DNA from: an uncultured Collinsella sp.
GTDB taxonomy: Bacteria; Actinomycetota; Coriobacteriia; Coriobacteriales; Coriobacteriaceae
NCBI GenBank assembly: GCA_900552875.1
Contig: USCS01000002.1
Location: 1-29,429, forward strand
Length of the DNA stretch: 29,429 nt
Reading direction: 5' to 3'
In this document: in pieces, positions 1-6,552 of the stretch
How the letters are laid out: every line of letters begins with the position of its first letter
How positions within the stretch are numbered: position 1 is the stretch's first letter
Program-made: the position numbers and the translations under genes
Notes under the pieces: model-generated
Databases searched by the model: none
What the model was told of the DNA's origin: nothing
Seen by the model: only the letters and a program-made list of their open reading frames with translations

Positions 1-202
1 GGGCTCGTTGACGCTGCGCGGGCCGCATTCACGCCAATCTGACGTTCAATTTCAAGGGCGCGACCAGAAGGTCAGCGCCCTCTCATTTCACGTCACCTTG
101 GCGCAAATGCGGCTCGCTCGCTTTTGGCGACTAACATCGAATGAGCCACTGTCTTGGGCAGCTAAAAAAGCCCCGTCCCAAATTAGCTTCCCCACTCGCA
201 AC
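1..202. other. Left edge, no supported gene
   Basis: No convincing coding region is seen. One plus-strand frame, open from the window edge, ends with TGA at 40-42 and could be the last 13 codons of a gene cut off by the window, but this is too short to identify. The hairpin at 56-80 would suit the end of such a gene. The rest, up to the stop codon of the minus-strand gene at 203, shows no motif that I recognise. Confidence 0.4.
56..80 (+). terminator. Possible terminator hairpin
   Basis: GGGCGC and GACC pair with GGTC and GCGCCC around an AGAA loop, with a single bulged A, giving a 10-bp stem. It is followed by TCTCATTT, a weak U-rich tail. It lies just after a plus-strand stop codon at 40-42. 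The stem is clear; the role as a terminator is inferred. Confidence 0.35.
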
Positions 203-778
203 TTATCCCGCCGATGGAGTTGTCGTCGTTTCGTTCGTCTGGGCCGTTTCGGCGCCATCGCCCTGTTCGTCCTCGTCCATTTGCGCGTCGGCGATGGTGG
301 AGGCCGCCGCAACGATGCCGCGCTGGGGTGCGACGCCCGTCTGGGTCTGAGCGCCCTCGACAACTTCTATGCCTGCATGCGCGAGCTCGGGCGATTTAAA
401 CACTGCGTCCAAGTTGGCGCCACCGCCGGCGTAGCCGAGCGCGGCGAGTGCGATGACGATCACTGCAACGACGGCCACGATCGGCACATAACGATGCCAA
501 CCAGCCGGGTTGAGCCCGCTGCGGCGAGCCGCCCCGCGACTGATGTAACCAAGCGTGCCGTCGTGCTTGAGCTTTGAGCCCACCACGCGTTTGCGGCCCC
601 ACAGCGAGGACTCTGCCTGCATTGCCAAGCGGGCGCTTGCCGAAGGATAGCCGTATTTAGTGCGCTTGAACGAGCCATCAAACCCCGAGGCGTGCTTGCC
701 CCACGTCACCGATGTCGTGCGTCGGTTGACCGGCGCGGTACTCCGCCTTCTGCGGCTCGGTTTTGAAGTCTCAGCCAT
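203..778 (-). CDS. Single-pass membrane protein of unknown function
   Basis: 191 residues from the ATG at 778, chosen over an upstream start at 832 because GCGAGGGC sits just before it like a ribosome binding site. The first 95 residues are basic (an R/K-rich start including RRRR near residue 10) and should be cytoplasmic. Residues about 97-116 form one hydrophobic helix (YVPIVAVVAVIVIALAALGY). The remaining 75 residues are Ala/Thr-rich, end in an acidic, low-complexity stretch (DEDEQGDGAE) and would lie outside the cell. No enzyme motif is visible. I do not recognise the family. A positively charged tail, one helix and a disordered exterior are compatible with a scaffold or cell-envelope accessory protein, but no function can be assigned. 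Confidence 0.75.
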   Translation of the reverse strand: MAETSKPSRRRRSTAPVNRRTTSVTWGKHASGFDGSFKRTKYGYPSASARLAMQAESSLWGRKRVVGSKLKHDGTLGYISRGAARRSGLNPAGWHRYVPIVAVVAVIVIALAALGYAGGGANLDAVFKSPELAHAGIEVVEGAQTQTGVAPQRGIVAAASTIADAQMDEDEQGDGAETAQTNETTTTPSAG

Positions 779-822
779 ATGCCCTCGCACGCCGTAACCA
801 AATCGAAACAATAACGCTTTGG

Positions 823-831
823 ACTGTAGCA
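823..831 (-). promoter_or_regulatory. Possible extended -10 promoter of the 203-778 gene
   Basis: On the minus strand the sequence reads TGCTACAGT, an extended -10 box, about 45 bases before the start codon at 778. No good -35 box is seen at the usual distance. The inferred start of transcription would leave a leader of about 35-40 bases. Confidence 0.35.
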
Positions 832-862
832 CACGCGTTGCGCGCGGTCACGGGCGCCTCGC

Positions 863-2080
863 TCAACGGTCATCGTCCTTCAGCAAGCGCCACAGCGTTG
901 TACGGCTTATGCCCAGTACCTCCGCCGCACGGGTTCGGTTGCCGTGGAGATGATCTACAACCAGATGCGCGATATCTCGCCCGGTATCGGCCAGTGGTCG
1001 CAGGATATACAGGTCACTTTCGAGCGTCGGGGCGCCAAAGGTTGCGGTCTTAATCACGTCCTCTTGGGCGAGCACTTCCTCCGCCACAGCGCGGTCCACC
1101 GTGCCCGCCCCCACCAATATATACAGTCGTTCCGAGACCTCGCGGAGCTGCAGATAATTGCGCGGCCAGCGGTAAGCATCGAGCGTCTTCGTCGCCGTGG
1201 CAGACAGCGTGGGCGCTGCCGTCCCAAATGCATCAGCGAGATATTCCAAATAGCGCGCGACCTTCGTCGACGCGGCTCCCTGCTCGGCGATTGCCGGCGC
1301 CACGCTCACCGCACAGGCGAAGCGCTCGGTCACAAAGGCGGCTTGATCACTTTCGCTGCCGCCCGGCATGTCATTCGCCGTCAGCACCACATGGCAGCGC
1401 GTCGCCAACGCGGTGTCGGCCATCGTGGAAACGAGCTCGCGGAGGCGCTGGGGGCCAACCGCGTTCCAGCCCTCAATGCAAAGGGTCAGCCCTGTTTGGA
1501 ACAACGGCGATTCGGCGCTTTTGAGCACGTGGCGCCAACCGCGCTCGGTGAGCTCATCGAGCGCAACGGAAACAAAGGGTTGATCGGCAAAAGGGCCAGC
1601 CAGATAGAGGCGCTTGGCGATCTCGACCTGGCCCGCGCCCAACTCGCCCTCGAGCATAAGGGGCACCCCGCGCGCATAGCTCTCGGCAACCGGTGCAGCC
1701 ACCGCAGCGGCACCCTCAACGATGCCGTACGCGCTCGATTCGTAGCGGGCCTCAACTTCGTCGGCGTTGAGCCACTCGATGCCCGCATGCGCCGCGGCAC
1801 CGCGCACCTCGCGGACCACGACGACCCAAAGCCCCCCGCCCTCTTTGTCGGTGGGGCGAACGGTCAGGCTCAGGCGCGTACCCGCACGCCCCATAACCAG
1901 ACGCGCGCCGTCTCCTATACGGTCGAGGCGCTCGGCGACAAAAGCCGCGACATCCCGCTCAAGCGCCGCGTCATTCATGGTCGAGATCGCGACGTCCCCA
2001 TGCGCATCGATTGCCAATGCCGAGGCCCCGGCAGCAGCCAGGGCCTCGGTCAAGATGTTCAGCTTGGCATCGCTATCCAT
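863..2080 (-). CDS. PrpR/NtrC-like transcriptional regulator with degenerate AAA+ domain
   Basis: 405 residues from the ATG at 2080; the frame stays open to a TTG at 2281, but that extension does not look coding. The last 35 residues are a Fis-type helix-turn-helix (NRTRAAEVLGISRTTLWRLL, about 381-400), the classic C-terminus of sigma-54 activators. Residues about 130-320 follow the AAA+ layout: GELGAGQVEIAK stands where the Walker A motif belongs, and DAYRWPRNYLQLREV matches the sensor II region (usual WPGNVREL). The Walker A lysine is replaced by Gln, no DE-type Walker B and no GAFTGA loop are visible, so ATP hydrolysis and sigma-54 activation are unlikely. It probably works as a DNA-binding regulator with sigma-70. 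The N-terminal 120 residues could sense a ligand. Target genes are unknown; the gene at 203-778 lies 84 bases downstream in the same direction. Confidence 0.7.
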   Translation of the reverse strand: MDSDAKLNILTEALAAAGASALAIDAHGDVAISTMNDAALERDVAAFVAERLDRIGDGARLVMGRAGTRLSLTVRPTDKEGGGLWVVVVREVRGAAAHAGIEWLNADEVEARYESSAYGIVEGAAAVAAPVAESYARGVPLMLEGELGAGQVEIAKRLYLAGPFADQPFVSVALDELTERGWRHVLKSAESPLFQTGLTLCIEGWNAVGPQRLRELVSTMADTALATRCHVVLTANDMPGGSESDQAAFVTERFACAVSVAPAIAEQGAASTKVARYLEYLADAFGTAAPTLSATATKTLDAYRWPRNYLQLREVSERLYILVGAGTVDRAVAEEVLAQEDVIKTATFGAPTLESDLYILRPLADTGRDIAHLVVDHLHGNRTRAAEVLGISRTTLWRLLKDDDR

Positions 2081-2205
2081 GATTTGCCCCTGTCCGCGGC
2101 GACATGCAGCCGCCGACGGTCGCACGACCGAGTGTTTCAAAATTGAACGATATTGCTCATCAAACACTATAGGGCAGAAAGCGCCGTCCTGCGAGTATAG
2201 GTGTT

Positions 2206-2294
2206 GCCCCGCATCGCCATCCTGGCGGGGCGATAAGAGCTCTTCGGGACTTATAAACCTGCGGACAAGCCATACCCGCAAGAGCTCCTATCGC
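2206..2294 (-). other. Two overlapping RNA hairpins upstream of the regulator
   Basis: GCGATAAGAGCTCTT (2230-2244) is the inverted copy of AAGAGCTCCTATCGC (2280-2294) with one difference, which becomes a G.U pair in the minus-strand transcript; the stem continues with GCGG/CCCG. A second pairing, GCCCCGC (2206-2212) with GCGGGGC (2225-2231), uses the last two bases of the first stem, so the two partly exclude each other. The region lies between the YeiH stop (2347) and the regulator start (2080), so it may end or process the yeiH transcript or form a leader of the regulator. There is no U-run after either stem. Confidence 0.5.
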
Positions 2295-2346
2295 TCCACC
2301 GTGAGAATGCGCTCACCAGCACGCAGCACGCAAATAAGCTACTTCT

Positions 2347-3381
2347 CTACCAGATTCCCAGCACGTGCTGCATTCCCAAACTCATGCACGCAATGCCAAT
2401 CCAGCAGCAAAAGCCCAGCGCGATGGGCTTACCGCCCTTTTTGACCAGCTCGACGATATCGGTATTAAAACCAATAGCCGCCATGGCCATCACGATAAAG
2501 AACTTCGACAGCTCCTTGATGGGCGCCGTAAAGGACGCGGGAAGCTGAAGCACCGTGGTGATCACGCTCGCCAGCACAAAGAACAGCACAAACATGGGAA
2601 ACGCGCGTTTAAGGGAGAACGTGCTTTTGGCGTCACCGCCGGCCTTGCGCGCCAGATGCATCTGCCAGCATGCGAGGACCAACGTGATGGGAATAATGGC
2701 CAGCGTCCTGGTGAGCTTGACCACCGTGGCGCTCTCGAGCACATTGGCGCCGGGATGCATGCTGTCCCAGGCGCTCGCCGCAGCCGTTACGGACGAGGTG
2801 TCGTTGATGGCGGTGCCGGCAAACAGGCCAAAACCCTCGTTGGTCAGCCCGAGCATGCCGCCGAGCGTTGGAAACACGAACGCCGCGATAACGTTAAACA
2901 GGAAGATGACCGAAATGGCCTGGGCAATCTCGCGATCGTCGGCGTCGATGACGGGTGCGGTCGCGGCGATAGCAGAACCGCCGCAAATCGACGAACCCAC
3001 ACCCACAAGCGTCGCGATCTTACCCGGAACGTTCATAACGCGGCAGAGCACAAAGGCGATGACAAGCGAGGTCGAGATTGTCGCCACGATAATCGGTAGC
3101 GACTGGGCGCCCTTGGACAGAATCTGGGAGAGGTTCATGCCAAAGCCAAGCAGGATAACCGCGTACTGCAAGACTTTTTTGGACGTATAGGTGACGCCGG
3201 CAGCGAGCCGTTCGCGACGATTCTTGGGAAAGACGAGCGCCAGGACCATGCCAAAGAGGATGGCAAATACCGGACCGCCGACCACCTCAATTTGTTTGCC
3301 GAGCAACGTCGCGGGAATGGCGATGATCAGGCAGAACAAAACGCCTTTCCAGCGCTCGCGTACGATATTTGCCAGTTGCAT
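2347..3381 (-). CDS. YeiH-family putative anion (sulfate) exporter
   Basis: 344 residues, the usual length of the YeiH/UPF0324 family of integral membrane proteins, often annotated as putative sulfate exporters. About ten hydrophobic helices are visible throughout. The family-typical GVGSSICGGSAIAA stretch (about residues 126-139) and GTAINDTSSVTAAA (about 190-203) are intact. GAAGGAATCCC precedes the ATG at 3381. It is divergent from a GntR/FCD regulator starting at 3545, so that regulator is the natural candidate to control it. In proteobacteria the homologue sits beside a LysR regulator (YeiE); here the regulator class differs. The transported substrate is not established by sequence. Confidence 0.9.
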   Translation of the reverse strand: MQLANIVRERWKGVLFCLIIAIPATLLGKQIEVVGGPVFAILFGMVLALVFPKNRRERLAAGVTYTSKKVLQYAVILLGFGMNLSQILSKGAQSLPIIVATISTSLVIAFVLCRVMNVPGKIATLVGVGSSICGGSAIAATAPVIDADDREIAQAISVIFLFNVIAAFVFPTLGGMLGLTNEGFGLFAGTAINDTSSVTAAASAWDSMHPGANVLESATVVKLTRTLAIIPITLVLACWQMHLARKAGGDAKSTFSLKRAFPMFVLFFVLASVITTVLQLPASFTAPIKELSKFFIVMAMAAIGFNTDIVELVKKGGKPIALGFCCWIGIACMSLGMQHVLGIW

Positions 3382-3466
3382 ATGGGATTCCTTCTTTCTA
3401 TTTCACGTTTTCGACGGCTTATGATACGGCAACATTGAGCGCAGCCTTGCGCAAACACAGACTAAG

Positions 3467-3528
3467 ATGCCGCAATAGTTCTCAGGCAACAGCCGAATTA
3501 CCCACCGTGGAGAGCTGATTCGCGGCAT
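3467..3528. promoter_or_regulatory. Inverted half-sites in the yeiH/gntR divergent promoter region
   Basis: ATGCCGC (3467-3473) and GCGGCAT (3522-3528) are exact inverted copies 48 bases apart, and a shorter palindrome, GCGCA/TGCGC, lies at about 3439-3451. CATAAT at 3526-3531 could be a -10 box for the plus-strand regulator. Two spaced half-sites between divergent genes suit a dimeric GntR-type regulator, but this is inference. Confidence 0.3.
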
Positions 3529-3544
3529 AATTAACAACTGACAT

Positions 3545-4276
3545 ATGAGTTTGATAGAACAGTTGCGAGGCGCTATGGAAGAATCGATGCACGTCGGCGA
3601 GCAGGAAACGAGCCTACAGGACCAGTCCTACCACACCATTCGACGCAAAATCGTCTACCTGGACTACAAGCCGGGCGAAAAGCTGGGCGTCAAGCAACTT
3701 TGCGACGACCTGGATATGGGGCGCACCCCTGTGCGCGAGGCACTGGTGCGTCTGGCGCAAGAGGGCCTGGTGCGCACCGTGCCCCAGAGCGGCACCTACG
3801 TCTCACCCATCAACCTCACCCTTGCCGAGAGTGCCTGTTACATCCGCGAGCATCTGGAAAAGCAGGTGATTGTGGAGTGCTGTGCGCGAGCCACGTCGGC
3901 CGGCATCGAGCAGCTCGACCGCGCCATCGCGCTGCAGGAAAAAGCCATGGCCGAAGAGGATCGCATCGGCTTCTTTTTGAGCGACAACCTCATGCATCAC
4001 ATGATTTTTAGCATCGCATGCCGCAGCACCGTGTGGTCGTGGCTCGAAGAGACCAATGCCGACCTGGAGCGCTTCCGCTGGCTGCGCGCCGCCACGCAGG
4101 TTCTCGACAATCAGGACATCGTGAACGAGCACAAGCAGATTCGCCGTGCCATCGCCGGTCGCGACCCCATCGAAGCGAGCTTTTTGGTCAGCAAGCACCT
4201 GCACATGATGTTCCGCAACCAGACCGAGGTTCTGGACCAGTTCCCCGAGTGCTTCGAGACCAGCAAGCTCCGCTAA
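3545..4276 (+). CDS. GntR/FadR-family transcriptional regulator (FCD domain)
   Basis: 243 residues. Residues about 25-88 form a winged helix-turn-helix of the GntR type (LCDDLDMGRTPVREALVRLA followed by the wing TVPQSGTYV). Residues about 95-225 form the all-helical FCD effector domain; its metal/ligand residues are visible as D and H in SDNLMHH, H in NEHKQI and H in SKHLHMM. Such dimeric regulators bind carboxylates or sugar acids and usually repress a neighbour. Start is uncertain: the ATG at 3545 lacks a ribosome site, while the in-frame ATG at 3575 has GAGG just upstream; both keep the whole DNA-binding domain. It is divergent from the YeiH transporter. Its stop codon is the first part of TAACCTGCCAAAA, directly followed by a palindrome. 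Confidence 0.9.
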   Translation: MSLIEQLRGAMEESMHVGEQETSLQDQSYHTIRRKIVYLDYKPGEKLGVKQLCDDLDMGRTPVREALVRLAQEGLVRTVPQSGTYVSPINLTLAESACYIREHLEKQVIVECCARATSAGIEQLDRAIALQEKAMAEEDRIGFFLSDNLMHHMIFSIACRSTVWSWLEETNADLERFRWLRAATQVLDNQDIVNEHKQIRRAIAGRDPIEASFLVSKHLHMMFRNQTEVLDQFPECFETSKLR

Positions 4277-4283
4277 CCTGCCA

Positions 4284-4322
4284 AAACCACCACAAAGGGG
4301 ACAGGCACCTTTGTGGTGGTTT
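4284..4322. repeat. TGTCCC-core palindrome, copy A
   Basis: A perfect 15-bp inverted repeat (AAACCACCACAAAGG / CCTTTGTGGTGGTTT) around a 9-base loop GGACAGGCA. It begins 8 bases after the gntR stop codon. It is the same element as the degenerate copy at 6401-6439, in reverse orientation. It could also stop gntR transcription. Confidence 0.8.
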
Positions 4323-4333
4323 CTCCGCACATA

Positions 4334-4368
4334 AAGGCCCGGCTCCGTCTGATGCGGAACCGGGCCTT
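4334..4368. terminator. Bidirectional terminator between gntR and glmS
   Basis: AAGGCCCGG pairs with CCGGGCCTT (9 bp), continued by TCCG/CGGA with one mismatch. The genes converge here. The minus-strand side runs into TTTAT and would end glmS; the plus-strand side has TTAGTTGTT. Confidence 0.75.
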
Positions 4369-4392
4369 AGTTGTTAGGATAACGGAACTCGA

Positions 4393-6240
4393 TTACTCGA
4401 CAGTAACGCTTTTCGCCAGGTTGCGAGGTTGGTCGACGTCGCAGCCGCGCAGGATGGCGACCTCGCGGGCGAGCAGCTGCAGGGGAACGCTCGCCGTGAT
4501 GGGGCTGAACACGTCGCGGACTGCTGGCACGCGGATGATGCAGTCAGCGATCTTGTTGATCTCCTCGTCGCCCTCGGTGGCAACGACGATGACCTTGGCG
4601 CCGCGCGCCTTGCACTCCATGAGGTTCGACACGGTCTTGTCGTAGGTGGCACTCTTGGTGGCCACGGCGATGACAGGGAAGCCCGGGTCGATCAGCGCGA
4701 TGGGGCCGTGCTTCATCTCACCGGCGGCATATGCCTCGGCGTGCAGGTAGCTGACCTCTTTGAGCTTAAGCGCGCCCTCGTAGGAAATGGCGGCACCCAT
4801 GCCACGGCCCACGAACAGTGCAGACTGCGCGTCCTTGCACAGCAGGGCGGCCTCATGAACGGCCTCGGTTTGGGTATCCAAAATCCACTGGATCTGCTCG
4901 GCCGTATCGGAAAGCTCGCGGAACAGCATGCGCGCCTGCTTGGTGGTCAGGCGGTACTTGACCTGCGCCAGCAGCAGGGCCAAAAGCGTAAGGCTCACGA
5001 CCTGGCCGATGAAGCTCTTGGTCGAGGCGACCGCGATCTCCTTGTTGGCCTTGGTGTAGATGACGCCGTCGCTCTCACGCGCCACGGGGCTGCCCACCAC
5101 GTTGGTGATGCCGAAGACCTTGGCACCCTTGATGCGCGCATCGCGAATGGCGGCAAGGGTATCGGCCGTCTCGCCCGACTGGGACACGGCAACAACGAGC
5201 GTCGTCGGCGTGATGATGGGGTTGCGATAACGGAACTCGCTGGCCGCCTCCACCTCGGTGGGGATGCGAGCCCAGCCCTCAATGAGATTCTTGGCAATGA
5301 GGCCAGCGTGATAGCTGGTGCCGCAAGCGATCACGTAGACGCGGTCGATGTCGTTGAGCTCCTCGAGCGAAAGGCCCAGCTCGTCGATGTCGAGCTCGCC
5401 GGCCGGCGTCATACGACCGACCAGCGTGTCACGCACGACGCGCGGCTGCTCGTGAATCTCCTTGAGCATAAAGTCGGGATAACCGCCCTTTTCGGCCATG
5501 TCCAGGTCCCAGTCGATGTGGGTGACCTTGGGCTCGATAACGTTGCCGGCCTCGTCGGTGTACTCGACGCCTGCGGGCGTGAGCTTGGCAAACTGACCGT
5601 CCTCGAGCACCACGACATCGCGGGTGGCGTCGATGAGCGCGATGACATCGGAGGCGACATAGGCGCCGGTCTCGCCCGCGCCGACCACGATCGGGGAATC
5701 CTTGCGGGCCACGGCGATCACGCCGGGCTCGTCAGCGCACACGGCGGCCAGACCATAGGCACCGACCACGTGGGTGCAAGCCTCGCGCACGGAGGTCATC
5801 AGGTCGTGCGTCTCGGCATAAGCCTCTTCGATCAGATGCGCGAAGACCTCGGTGTCGGTCTCGCTCTTAAAGTGGTGGCCGCGACCCTCCAGCTCTTCGC
5901 GCAGCTCGGCGAAGTTCTCGATGATGCCGTTGTGGACGATGGCGATACGACCGTCGCAGCTGGTGTGGGGGTGAGCGTTAACGACGGAGGGCTTGCCGTG
6001 GGTGGCCCAACGGGTGTGGCCGATACCGCAGGTAGCGTCGCTGTCGATGTTGGAAAGCTCGCTCTCCAGGCCCGCGACCTTACCCACGCGGCGGATGACG
6101 TCGAGGTGCGCCGCGGCGCCCTCGCCCACCTCGAGCGCGACACCCGAGGAGTCATAACCGCGATACTCCATACGCTTGAGGCCCGTAACCAGGATGTTCT
6201 TTGCAATATCAGAGCCGGTGTAGCCGACAATTCCGCACAT
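4393..6240 (-). CDS. glmS: Glutamine-fructose-6-phosphate aminotransferase (isomerising)
   Basis: 615 residues, close to the usual 600-610. It makes glucosamine-6-phosphate from fructose-6-phosphate and glutamine, the first step of UDP-GlcNAc and cell-wall synthesis in the cytoplasm. The N-terminus MCGIVGY gives Cys2, the glutaminase nucleophile, after Met removal. The Ntn glutaminase domain spans about 1-235 and two SIS sugar-isomerase domains follow, with SQSGETADT as the phosphosugar-binding loop. The C-terminus LAKSVTVE is the conserved family ending. AAGGGA precedes the ATG. Upstream lies a TACAAT -10 box and a 10-bp inverted repeat that looks like a repressor site. No glmS ribozyme is apparent in the short leader. 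Confidence 0.98.
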   Translation of the reverse strand: MCGIVGYTGSDIAKNILVTGLKRMEYRGYDSSGVALEVGEGAAAHLDVIRRVGKVAGLESELSNIDSDATCGIGHTRWATHGKPSVVNAHPHTSCDGRIAIVHNGIIENFAELREELEGRGHHFKSETDTEVFAHLIEEAYAETHDLMTSVREACTHVVGAYGLAAVCADEPGVIAVARKDSPIVVGAGETGAYVASDVIALIDATRDVVVLEDGQFAKLTPAGVEYTDEAGNVIEPKVTHIDWDLDMAEKGGYPDFMLKEIHEQPRVVRDTLVGRMTPAGELDIDELGLSLEELNDIDRVYVIACGTSYHAGLIAKNLIEGWARIPTEVEAASEFRYRNPIITPTTLVVAVSQSGETADTLAAIRDARIKGAKVFGITNVVGSPVARESDGVIYTKANKEIAVASTKSFIGQVVSLTLLALLLAQVKYRLTTKQARMLFRELSDTAEQIQWILDTQTEAVHEAALLCKDAQSALFVGRGMGAAISYEGALKLKEVSYLHAEAYAAGEMKHGPIALIDPGFPVIAVATKSATYDKTVSNLMECKARGAKVIVVATEGDEEINKIADCIIRVPAVRDVFSPITASVPLQLLAREVAILRGCDVDQPRNLAKSVTVE

Positions 6241-6314
6241 AAGATAAATCCCTTCGTTCGCGTGACTGCAAGACGTCCACGCACAAGGGGCGCTGAGACG
6301 TATAACGTTCGAGT

Positions 6315-6320
6315 ATTGTA
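6315..6320 (-). promoter_or_regulatory. glmS: Probable glmS -10 box
   Basis: TACAAT on the minus strand, about 75 bases before the glmS start. No clear TTGACA-like -35 box is seen; that position is occupied by the inverted repeats at 6342-6375. Confidence 0.45.
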
Positions 6321-6341
6321 CTCACGCAAACGCAAGCTGAT

Positions 6342-6375
6342 ATACCAGAAGTGGTATCTCAACTTAGATACCACT
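6342..6375. promoter_or_regulatory. Operator-like inverted repeats upstream of glmS
   Basis: AGTGGTATCT (6350-6359) and AGATACCACT (6366-6375) are perfect inverted copies. A third half-site makes ATACCA-GAAG-TGGTAT at 6342-6357. The half-site AGTGGTAT resembles sites of HutC/NagR-type GntR regulators, which often govern amino-sugar genes. The position covers the expected -35 region of glmS, so a bound protein would repress it. The binding protein is not known; the LacI-type gene at 6553 is next door but such sites are not typical for LacI proteins. Confidence 0.5.
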
Positions 6376-6400
6376 CGATGCACACACGTCCAGCCGGTCC

Positions 6401-6439
6401 AAACCACCACAAAGGTACCTGCCCCCTTCGTGGTGGTCG
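6401..6439. repeat. TGTCCC-core palindrome, copy B (degenerate)
   Basis: AAACCACCACAAAGG, then TACCTGCCC, then CCTTCGTGGTGGTCG. It matches the reverse complement of copy A at 4284-4322 except for a few substitutions that weaken the outer pairing. It lies between glmS and the divergent LacI gene. Confidence 0.7.
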
Positions 6440-6465
6440 CGTTGGCAACGGCGTTTCCCCAGATA

Positions 6466-6504
6466 AAACCTGCCAAAATAAACCTGTCCCTTTTTGGTAG
6501 GTTT
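6466..6504. repeat. TGTCCC-core palindrome, copy C
   Basis: AAACCTGCCAAAA (6466-6478) pairs with TTTTGGTAGGTTT (6492-6504) with a single difference; the loop contains AACCTGTCCC. It is closely similar to the reverse complement of copy D at 9480-9516. It ends only 7 bases before the -10 box of the LacI gene, so it occupies that promoter's -35 region. Confidence 0.75.
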
Positions 6505-6508
6505 GGGA

Positions 6509-6517
6509 TGCTACAAT
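6509..6517 (+). promoter_or_regulatory. Extended -10 promoter of the LacI regulator
   Basis: TGCTACAAT is a near-ideal extended -10 box. No -35 match exists at the right distance; that stretch is palindrome copy C. The expected leader is about 28 bases, with AAAGGGG before the ATG at 6553. Confidence 0.5.
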
Positions 6518-6552
6518 CTGGCTTGTACTTGAAACGCATCAAAGGGGCCGCT

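Noticed and set aside
944..2146. Plus-strand open frame of 400 codons opposite the NtrC-like regulator
   Set aside because: The minus-strand frame carries a Fis helix-turn-helix and AAA+ outline, so it is the real gene; the other lacks any motif.
6241..6320. Possible glmS ribozyme
   Set aside because: The leader from the likely -10 box to the start codon is only about 70 bases and shows no ribozyme-like nested stems.
4429..6552. Long plus-strand open frame opposite glmS, continuous with the LacI gene
   Set aside because: It is an antisense shadow produced by GC-rich codon bias. The translation is low-complexity (Asp/Gly/His/Leu-rich) and the true LacI start with its ribosome site is at 6553.
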